Shown in pieces: positions 24,801-36,577 of a stretch of 64,000 bases of DNA. The notes beneath the pieces were generated by a model that made no database searches, was not told the origin of the DNA, and was given only the letters and a program-made list of their open reading frames with translations. The position numbers and the translations under genes are program-made. The stretch lies in NCBI RefSeq assembly GCF_026230105.1, contig NC_079475.1:14090125-14154124 (forward strand), written 5' to 3'. This DNA is from Diorhabda sublineata. Its lineage: Eukaryota > Arthropoda > Insecta > Coleoptera > Chrysomelidae. Position 1 is the stretch's first letter. Each line of letters starts with the position of its first letter.

Positions 24801-27800
24801 AGTCCGCAAAGTTTAAGGAAATACTGTAAAAAATTTATCTTATTATTAAATAAGGAATACACCATGTATGGCATATCATCAGAAAGGGATTTAGATTTAA
24901 CAATTATTTAGAAATTCTGATCAATTAGTGTTTGTTTCATAAGATTTAGATTGAAGTTAAGTACCCAATTCATCATGGATGGATTCTTCATCAATTCATT
25001 AATGCTCTAATTACCACCATTTCTGATGAATTTTTGATTGGATGAATATTTATTTAAAATGACTTATTTTGTCCAGCAAATCAATACGTCAACGGTTGAG
25101 GTTCATAATTATAATGCTTAATCTCATTTCTACTCTTTTACTATTAAAATTATATTACTCACAGTTTTTTCAAACAATATTAAAAAAAATTGGTAATTGA
25201 AATATCAGCCGAGGTTTTATTGGTGATAAAGACGTATCCGATTCTTTAACACTTTTTGATATCTTATTTTATTAGCTATTTCCAACCCCAATGGCATTAA
25301 GAAGCAAAAAATTTGTTTCTACATTAACTAAAGTAGTTGCAGATGACCCCTATTTGATTCGGGATTTGGTATTTGCGTTTCTCCGTTGCCAAATTTATTT
25401 ATGTAATCGAATTGTTGGTTTTAGTTGTGGATAATTACATTGTAAGGCCGAATTGAATTTTTCATGTCGTCAATTTTCGATTTTCGATCATGGCACGTGT
25501 ATGTTTATTTTGCAAACATATTTTATCAGCAAATACTTTTATGTTAGAATTGCTTTATGAGTTAAGTTTTTTACTATTTTGAAATGTTTTTTCGATTCAA
25601 AAATGCGCAGCTTGAACCATTATGTTGAACATTTCAATTTTTTTTTTTTTGATAACTCTTCATAATTCTTTTTGGTTCAAATACTGGTACAACAAGAAAG
25701 AATGAATTATATAAGTTGATGAATAGTTAAATATTAGTGTATAATTATTATAAATAGTGAGTGGTCTAGCAGGTAAATTTGAATTAACTAGATGAAAAAT
25801 GTTACTTTGGTGTCTGGTGTGGGGTTGTTTAAATAAATAAAAGTGGCTAAGATGCCAAGTGACCAGAAAATGACGGAGCTTGAATCGGAATTAGAAAATC
25901 GCGAGGTGGAAACTGATAAGTGACAGATTCAATCCAGATACATTTCTATTCAAAAACAAGATTTCCACCTTAATATCTTCGATTTCTACCATGAAGGATG
26001 TTATTTTTACCATGAAAAATGGTTTGTCGAATTTTAAGAACGATATTTTGGTTTATATGGACGAGAAGATTTCCACCATGAAGGACGATATTCCAACATT
26101 AGACAACTATATTACGGCTATCATGAACGAGAAGATTTCAACTTTGAAAAACGATATTTCTACCGATTTTTTATCATTGAATACTGACATTGCCGCTGAC
26201 GTCAAGAACGATATCAAAAATTTCCAATAACATCCGCATCCTCCACAATTTAGAGTCTCGTTAATAACCGAAGAGGACCAGCTTCACCTGTTTCACGGTG
26301 CAGGTCGCGGACGAGTTCGTAACAGATTATATTACGTGCTAATCGTCAGCGTTTCGTCGTCAACTTGGAAAAAACCATATCAATTTATAAATTTGAAATG
26401 AAGTATGCATGGATTATGGATTATGGATTTTTCTCACTGTGTGCTAAATTTAAAAAGTGACAGTGATACAGAAAAGGTTTAGATCTTTAATCCAGATACC
26501 CTAGTGGTAAAAAATAGCCTACCACCCCGATTTCTGAAAATATTTTTTTGTTTAATTAATATAAATTGATATTGCTGTTGCTTAACTTCTTTTCAATCAT
26601 TTTGACGCAATAATAAGAAATGTGTAGTTATTTTGAGTGATTTTTACTGAGTAAAAAAATAAAAATAAAACCAAATTTTCTTAAAAATAAAAATTGTTCC
26701 TTTTTTTAAAACGCTAGTAGTGCCTCTGGATGTAATTGTTGCTAACATTCTCCTGGGCATACTTTCAATTACGTGCTGTATCATTTTTTGAGGTATGTTC
26801 TCCTATTCCTCTAATGCCGCTTGCTCAAGCTCATTTAAATTTTGAGGAGATGGATTTCGACGACGAATGCGGCGTTTTAAAATGTCCCAGATATGCTCGA
26901 TAGGATTCATATCTGGACTTCTTGGTAGCCAGTCCAAGGTATGAATTCCTACTTCGTTTGAGTAATTCAGAACATCCGCCGCAACGTGTAGTCTAGCATT
27001 ATCATGCATTAAACGAAAATCATCACCAATAAATGGCCCAAACGCAACGACGTGATTTTCAAGAATGTCAGTTATGTATCCTGCTGCATTAAGGGCGGAT
27101 CTAGGAAGAGACACTAAATCTGTCCGGACATCAGAACAAAACATGATAGATCTATTTGGAACGACTCGCTGGGGATGATACAAGACTGCACTAATCTTAC
27201 TCCTCGCAGTCTTCGAATTTGATTACGTCAATGTGGACCTCTAAGACTGATTCTTGTTTCATCAGTAAATAAAACTTGGCACCAATTTTCTAAATTCCAA
27301 TCTAAATGTTGCCTTGCAAATTTTAATCTAGCAACACGATGCTGCCTGGTTAGCGAAGGTGCCTGGAGAGCTCTTCTACTGTTTAGACCAGCATTCTGAA
27401 GGTGTCGTCTTATTGATCTATCAGAGATATTTACATTTCGTCTTCTCGTAATAGGCTGCTGAACTCGACACTTTCTTAATGAATTTAATTGCAAAAAACG
27501 GTCATGTCCAGGCCTCCTAGAATGTGAACTGGTCTCTCGAAATCTTCGCATCAATCTGCCAATTTGTGTGGTGTACGCCAAACAGATTTGCCACTTCACG
27601 ATAACTTCCCTGTCCTTGTCCCTGTCCAACTAACTCGGCTATTCTTTCAGCTTCGCGTTCACTTCATTCATTTTTTGTTTAAATAGTCTCGACTTTAACA
27701 CACTTGATTGACTTAAATTACTGCTGTCCACAAGTTGGTACAACAATATAATATATAAGAAATATTAAAATAAGCATAAAATTAAAATTGTAAATAACCA

Positions 27801-30800
27801 TAAAACCAGAAAAAAAGAAACCCAAAAGATTAATATTTTCGGTTTTGATATTGAAATAAAGAGTGGTGCGTTATTTATGGCCACGAGTTTAGTGCAACTA
27901 AATTATTTAATCTCAAATTTTACTTAAGACTGACTTGAAATAGACCAAAAATTCAATCACATTAGCTCAGCCGAGATAATTTCTCAATTTTTCTCAATAG
28001 TTTATGTAAAGGACAAAAGAATGAAAATCTTTCAGGAATATTCATTCATGCATAAAACATCATATCAACAACCGCTAATTGAAATTACTGTTGTTATGTT
28101 ATGGTAAATTTCGTCATTAATTTCCAATGGAATATTTATATTCCTTATCTAGATTCATTAATTATTTTGATAACATCAACGGTAACGGGGAAAACCATTT
28201 CTGTGAAATTAATTTTTACGACTATTTTCTTTCAGGTGAACAATGGCAACAACGTAGAAAAATTCTTACACCAGCCTTCCACTTTACCATCTTACAAGAG
28301 TTTATCAAAGTGTTTAACAAGGAAACAGAAGCACTTGTGAATACATTGAAAACATCTACCAAACCTGTGAACATTGTGCCTCTAATATCTCATTCAACTC
28401 TGGCTATTATAGCAGGTCATTATGTTTTCTTATTATACTTTGACTCATCTAATATTTATTCATATTTCAAATTTTTGGTTTGACCTTTGACATTTTTGCA
28501 GTTTGCGTAAAAATTGGAGAGGTCAATTAACGTAATATTATTTATATCATATATATACAAATAATTATGTTATTAATAATGATACGCATAAACTCTACAA
28601 ATACATGATGCGTATAACATGTAAGCTACGACGGATTAGATTTCTGTACCTTTTAGAAATAAATCAATTTATGACTTCATTTGGTTTATTCAAGGGTAGG
28701 TTTAGCAAAAAACTAATAAATTATTGTTAAAAAACTACTAAAGAACACGCTTCCATAGTTCAAAAAACTTCTTCTTCTTAAAGTGCCATCTTCGGACACA
28801 GGTTGGCGACGATCATGACTATTTGTATTTTATTCACAGCAGCTCTAAACAATTGTTTTGTTGTACAGTTAAACCACTCCCCTTAAGTTTCGCAGCATAA
28901 TTAATTTATGGAATTCGTATCGTTGTCCCCTCATTACATGATCGAAGTACTCTAATTCGCGGACTTCATTTTCGATTCTATCTGTCCATGACATTCATAG
29001 TATTCTTCTCGATATCCACTCTTCAAAGGCTTCCAGTTTTTTCATTATTGCTTTGTTTAAAGTAGGTGCCTCCATTCCGTAAAGAAGGATCGAGTATATG
29101 TAACATTTTATCATTCTCTATTTCAATTCAAGTTTTCACATCGAAAGAAGTTTTTCATTTTGTAAAATGCATTACGAGCAATTTCCATTCTTACTTTTAT
29201 CTCTTCAATGCTGTCATTTCTCGAATTAATCCAACTCCCTAGATATTTGTATTCCTGTACCTTTTCAATGTGGTTATTTCCAATTTGTAACTGCGCATTC
29301 TAATCTTGTATTCTCAAGAAGTGCATGTATTTAGTTTTATTTACGAGGATGTATTGATATCTAGTTAGCCTAGACCAGTTCCACGCAAAACAAAATATTG
29401 CGTTACCATAGCAATGAACAATAACTTATTAGAAGTGTCAGTGTAAATTTTGATGTCAAAAAAGTGAATCAGAGTTACGCAATAAATTAAAAGAAAAAAG
29501 ATGTCCACCGAAATTGTGAAAATCGAAATCGAAATTGGAGTATGGAGCCATCATCAAGTACCTGTATTTAAGAGGGTTAAGAGGTAAGCAGATTTACGAA
29601 GATATGCTTAATACCCTTGGTGATCAATGTCCTTCGTATGCGATCGTGAAAAAATGGACTGCATGCTTCAAAAGCGTGCAAGGGTACAAGCATCGCGTTC
29701 GATCTGTGCTCGATTTCAAAACGATGTGGACCTCTTAAACCGAATTGTTACTATGGATGAGACTTGGGTACATTTCTACGATCCAGAAACAAAGCAACAA
29801 TCGATGGAATGGCGACACTCTGGTTCTCCAAGAACTAAGAAGTTTCGCGTCCAAAAATCTGCTGGAAAAGTTCTTGCTTCAGTTTTTTGGGATTGCCATG
29901 AAGTGATCATGTTTGATTTTTTGGATAAAGGTAGAACAATAACTGGAGATTACTATTCAACATTACTGACCACTCTACGGGAAAAAATTAAAGAGAAAAG
30001 ACGTGGAAAGCTATCCAAAGATGTTTTGTTTTTGCAGGACAACGCCTCTGCACACAAATCTCATATTGTCATTCAACACCCCCCTTATTCACCTGATTTG
30101 GCTCCGTCCGACTATCGTCTCTTTCCTCAACTGAAAAAAAGTTTAAAAGGTAGTAAATTTTCATTCAACGAGGAGGTAATAAAAGCTGTGGAGGTCGGCT
30201 TTGCAGACTAAGAAGAAACATTTCTTTTGAAAGGTCTAGAGACGTTGCAAGTTCGCTGTAATAAATGTACCCAATTACGAGGAGAATGTGTAGAGTGATA
30301 AAATATTTTGACCTTGAAATTTTGTTTGGTTTCATGGTAGGCTAAGACTTTTTCAATATATCCTCGTAAATTCATGTGTACCATACTGCTCGCTGACTCT
30401 TCAGTCGCAGTGTCTTCAGCATATCATCCTACTAATTGGGACTCCATTTACTCGAATCCCCACTACCTTTTCTGCTAGTATTGGTAATTCATATGTATTT
30501 CTTCTGTTAGTTCAACAGACTAAAAAGTGAAAATTATGAGATAATGAGTGGGGCAGTGGTCGAAAATCGGGTTTATAGAGATCTATAAAATTAAGTGCAA
30601 AACGGACAACTATTTTAGAAAATATGGTCAAAATTTTTAGGTGATTAGTTAATAAAAAATTTTGTTTCTCAATCCCATCCCAAAAAATCATAACAATGTT
30701 TGTTTTTCGTTATACTGGTACTACCAATAGCTAAATATCATACAATTGTAACTGAAAATGAAGCCAAATTTATTGTTGGAACACCCTACTAAAAATTTTC

Positions 30801-33800
30801 ATTTATCACTTATTTTGTATCAAATTTTGTTTAAGCAACTTTTGATTTGGTACCTAATAGTGCAATTTTTCCATAGTAAATATAAAAACATATATTTGTA
30901 GATATCAAGAGTGGGCAACAAATTATTCGACCAGAAATAATGAGAATATATACAATTTATTCAGTTATCAAGATATGAGATTCTTCAAATTAATTTCTCT
31001 CTCTGTACTTCTCACAGTATTACCTTTCAACAAAATCAACTATGAAATCCTATCCCTAAGTTGAGACACTCTGTATATATCATGTCTACAACGTGTCAAA
31101 TAATAATTAGTATTTGATCTCCATAATATCTCATTTCTGTTGTAACTTCTGTACCATATGAACATATTGTTCTATATAAATGAACTATTAGTGTCTTAGA
31201 TGCTCTCTTGAATTTTTTTTCTCTAATTTTCCTGCAAATGTTTTCATAAAATTCCTATCTTCATCAATTTATATCAAAATTTGTGCACTTTTTTTCTTTT
31301 TTATTTATGATATTCTCGTCATTCCATCGCCTTAAGCCTCAATTTTTCATTTCCTCTTATTCATTCAATTTCAATATTCTCTAGGCACTGTCTTTCAATC
31401 GCGGTTCTCAATATAAATATTGATAATTTTACATGCGTGAGTGAATTTTCAATTTCAAAACAGTTTGGTTTTCTATTGACTTATGGGCAAATTATCCCCA
31501 AATATCAGATAAACATAACTATCCATACCTATACGAATATTTCGGTAAAAAATTCAGTAAGTATATGACGTGAAAGTAATGCTTGTTGAAAATTTTATAC
31601 TTATGACCTTTCGTTTTCTAAATTATTCATTCGAACATTATACATTTTTAATGGATGATTGTATGTCCATGTAGTGCGTTTGACGGAATAAATCATTCTA
31701 CACTACTATCTCAAGGCCAGGGGCGGCTCATGCCCAATGGTTAACAATCCGTAACTTTTACAGGGACAAACTGTACAATCTAAAGATAGCAAAAAATAAA
31801 TTTCCATATCCATTTTTTGATGGTATGGGGGATATGTAGATTTTTAGATCGTTTCAGATGATAAGGATACCGTTCGCCATAAATAGACATTGTAAATATT
31901 TATCGAAAATTCTTTTTTGGAGAATTAATGAATAAATAAATAAACATTCGTACTATATACTCTCTAAAATCATATTACTGGCATAAGGAAATAAATTAAT
32001 AATTATATTTCTTCTAGTACGCCACTGTCAAATAAGTTGATATGATATTCAATTAAAAATTGGAATGAATAGATGATGCATTTGATGTATTATTTGGTTT
32101 CTGGTAACTCTTTAGAAACCGGAAGGTTGTATACTGAATGCATTCCAGGCAGAATTATACCCGACTTGTTAGGGTTAATCGCAATAGACAATAAATAGGT
32201 TTGTCTACATAAATTGAGTGAACTAGTTTCCATTACTTTACATAAAATGATATTTTAGGAAGTGTCCTATTAAAAAAAGGTGGCGAAGGTCAACAACGAA
32301 CCATACGAACACCAGCTTTGAAGCAAAATGTTTTAGATGCATTTGATTCTACAACTAGCGTACCCAAAATGTCACTACAATTTAACCTATCAACGACAGA
32401 AAGTGCGTGCCATGGAAGTAGAGGTTTGTCCTCGTTGGTTTCTGGATAAACGATTTTCCATAAATGTTATGTGATATTCTTCTAACCATTCGCAGAGACA
32501 TGTGGTTCGTGCACGATGGAGCCCCTTTCCACTTCATAAATGATGTGAAAAAACATCTTAATAACATTTTTTCTAATATGTGGATTGGTACGGGAGGACC
32601 ATTTGCACGCCCATCACGTTCTCCTGAAATACAATTGATTTTTCTTCTAAGAACATCTTGAAGTAAGGTACGAAATGATCGATAGAATAAACTTGTGACG
32701 CTATAAGGTAGAGTCTTGGAATGCTCTTCCAAATGCAAAGAAATTTCCTCCGTTGACTCTGGAATTGTATAGATATACAAGGTATCCACTTCGAAAAATT
32801 TTTATATTTTTTTTCCTTATGAAAATAACGCTAATGTTAATTTTCAATAAATAATTATTACAGTTTATGATAATTTTCTTAACAATGTCTCTTTATGGCG
32901 AACGGTATACTTGGCATGTACAACGATTTAAAAATCTATATATCTTCTAAACCATAAATTTTATCGAGTTAAAAAAGGAGTATCTTTTTGTTAGAAAATA
33001 GATTGGAAAATTTATTTTTGCTACTTTAGATAGTACAGGCTGTCCCTGTAAAAGTTACGGATTGTTAGCTATTAGACAAGAACCGCCTCTGGCCATCAAT
33101 TTTCTTCTATGATACAAATACTAAATGTGCTGCATATTTCTAATAAGATTCAAATATTTAATTCTAGAAACTTCTTTTGGTACGAAATTGGATATGGAAA
33201 ATAAAGCCGATAAAAGTTATGTATCCGCCATACACGAAATGGGCCAACTGCTTGTATATCGGATAATTAGACCGTGGCTTCACAAATCGATATTATTCAA
33301 TTTGCTTTCATTTAAAAGTGTACAATATAGCAATACAATTGATATTTTGAAAAATTTCACTAATCGTATTATAGCAAAACGTGAACGGCATTTCGAAACA
33401 TTTGAAGTAAATAGAAACGATGATGTGTCGAAAAGAAAAAAGTTAGCATTTTTAGATATACTTCTCAATGCGAAAATTACCAAAAATCTTATTGATGATG
33501 AAGGAATTAAAGATGAAGTTAATACTTTTATGTTTGAGGTAAGTTTATTGGTTTCGTCGAGATCGTCAATAATACTTGTATAATATAAAAATTGTTGTAT
33601 AGTATCAAAAACTCTGAAGTAAGTTGATATTTCCTAATCACTAACTCGGAGGTCTCAGTTCTTTATACAATTGTTTTGAATTAACTACTTTCCAGCGATA
33701 AAAACCCGAGAATGGATTGGATATTTTTCATTGGTAATATGAAATAAGTGTCAACTTTGAAATTTTGAAAGTCACAACAATGCAGAATATTAAAAAAACA

Positions 33801-36499
33801 AATCATATCATTTTAAACATTTATTTTGTAATAAATTCGTTTCAAAATTTCTTAAGTCTTCGTCTTAATAGTTTCAACACTTATGTCATCCTGACGTTAA
33901 AAAATTTTTCAGAAAAAGATGACGTTCTAACAAAAACTGACTAAATAAGCAGTAACCCACTTGACACATTTAGAAGGGTTGTTCAGGACGTGTGTTTCAA
34001 CAACCGATATTTGTTTAAACAATTTACCAATACAAAGAAATATTCTGAGCTATATCAACAGCCTGTGTACATTGAAGTGCTATATTTTTGACATAGTGCA
34101 ACAGATCCATTTCATTCCAATTCTAAAAAATTAGTAATCACTTTGTCTGAATTCTGAGAGATTAACTGTTCCTTATAATATAAGAATCATGATCAAATTA
34201 GTATTAATTATATTAGTACTAGGAATTTTCGGATTTCAAAAAATGTTACTCTACAGAATATTCAAGATAACACCAACTAAGTCAACACAAAAGTAAAACA
34301 ATATTAGAATCAAAGGTGAACAGAGCATTATTTAATCATTGAGTTTTATTCATACTTCAACGCTGTTAACGTCAATGATGGCGAAAGTTGTGAGAAACTC
34401 ATGTTAATGCAACAAAGTCAAAATTTTTCACCATACACAGCCAGAACATAAAACACCATAGCTGTTTCTTCAATCGACAATTCAATTCGATCTATCCAAA
34501 AAATAATAACGGAAGATTATTAGAAAACAAAAGCAATATCAAAAGTATATTTATTTTGACTAAAATAAGAGTTATACGAGGGTTGCTTTTTAAGTTTTGA
34601 GAAAGACGACAAATAAAAACAAATATAAATAATTGGATATGGCTTTATTCTTTTTCAAAATATTTTCCATTAATATGAATATACTTGTCGATTCCATTCA
34701 GATTGAGATACCTCCAGAACATGTGATTTGACCGCATGAACCGCTTTATCAGGTTGGTATCAGGTGGAAGTTAATTTGTAATAACAAAGAAATCAATGGA
34801 TGCCAAACAAGGGCCGTACGAAGGATGACCTATCAATTCAATGTTTTGACTGTTCAAAAACGTTTTTGTTTCAATTAATATGTGAGAGCTCACATCGTAG
34901 TTTCCCTTCTTTTTTCGAACACATCCAGCAAGCAAATGCTGCTGTGCCATCCGGAATTGAGCGTTCTAAGTTGCTTCAATGAAACGGTGGCAGTTAACCC
35001 AAGTCAAACGTCATAAAAAATCACCGCACAAAAAGTTTATGATGGCAACGTTAGATTTGACATAATCACATCAATGTTGCCATATCTCAAAAATTAAGTA
35101 GCAACCCTCCTATCAATGAAGAAGTACTGAATACGAAATAATGATAATTTATTTAGAGAAAGTGGTTACCACGCAATCCAGTATAATAAATAAGAAATAT
35201 GTGTTATTACTTTTAGAAACATTATACCAGAAACTTGAAGAAAATCATGCATGATAACGATTATGCCAGAATATATTTGTGACGAAACCAGTCTGGAGAA
35301 AATTAATGATGAAAATCCGTGCGAAATTCCAATATTGGACCTAAAAGCTACTCCTACTTGTCATCAAGTGTCAATACTTAAATCATTATTTAAGAGATTA
35401 GATACACCTTGGATTGTCTATCCACCACGGAACAACAACTTTAACATGATAATCTGCCAGTTAAAAGAAGTTATTAACTTAGTCTGCACACACTGAATTA
35501 ACATTTTGACTTGTTGAAAAATTATTATAGACACGACAAAGATAACCAACAAAGAAACAATAAAAATGGGAAGCCAGATGATTTCATTTCCTCAATAGGC
35601 AATCGCAGCCAATCCGAACATTCCAGGACTTCATCAATCCAATTCCTCTAGATTTAGCCTTCATATTTATCGGTATAAAAATAATATTTTTGACTGTTTC
35701 TATTGTGTATTTGAGTTATAGGACAATTGAATGTAAAAAAGAAATTATATCTTCAGGAGAAAAAATTATTTGTCCTCAACTACTTACTTATAGTATTTAA
35801 ATTCAGTACGACACAAAATCTCATTTTCACTAAGTGAAGCCAAGTTTTTACTCAAGAAAGAAGTTTTCCATTGGTCAAAACTCTTTCAAAATGGTATATC
35901 ATATCATATTTCTATTTAAAAATCAAACATTAAGTGAATAGCATCATAATTTGTGGTATAATCCATATGAAATGGAAAGTAGAATATTGTAATTTTGTAA
36001 TACAAAATCGGTTGGTTTTTAGTTTTAGCAGAAATATTTCCGTTTTCTAAATAATAATTCCATCAATAATTTGGTCAATCTACATAGTTATTTGTTCAGG
36101 CAGCTTAAGTTAATCAACCCAACTTTGGTATACACTATTTGATATCGGAAACAATAATACTACAAATGAATTAAATGAATAATCTCTAAAATTTGATTAT
36201 TCTTTAGGGGCACGACACCACAGCTACAGCTATCTCATGGATATTGCGGCAATTAACAATATACTCCCAATATCAGGTAATATACATATTTTAACCAAAT
36301 TTTTAATCATCTAATTTATTCATGAAGTTGTACCAATAAATGTCAGTCAAAAAGTTATCGGTTCGAATATTTAATAAGAAATCATGGTAATTCAAAAGGC
36401 ATCAGACCTCCTAGAAATCCATGATGTTTGTCCGAATCCACCTAACCTTACCTATAGTCATTATTTTAGGTGTTTTTATCGTTTCTGCGTATTATGTTC

Positions 36500-36577
<78 letters not shown>

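Noticed and set aside
32382..32789. 135-codon minus-strand ORF
   Set aside because: The plus strand carries the transposase motifs (HDGAPFHF, WIGTGGP), so this is a shadow frame.
36384..36575. Plus-strand ORF ending in an Ile-Tyr repeat
   Set aside because: The second half is the (TA)n microsatellite and the first half lies in a P450 intron without similarity.
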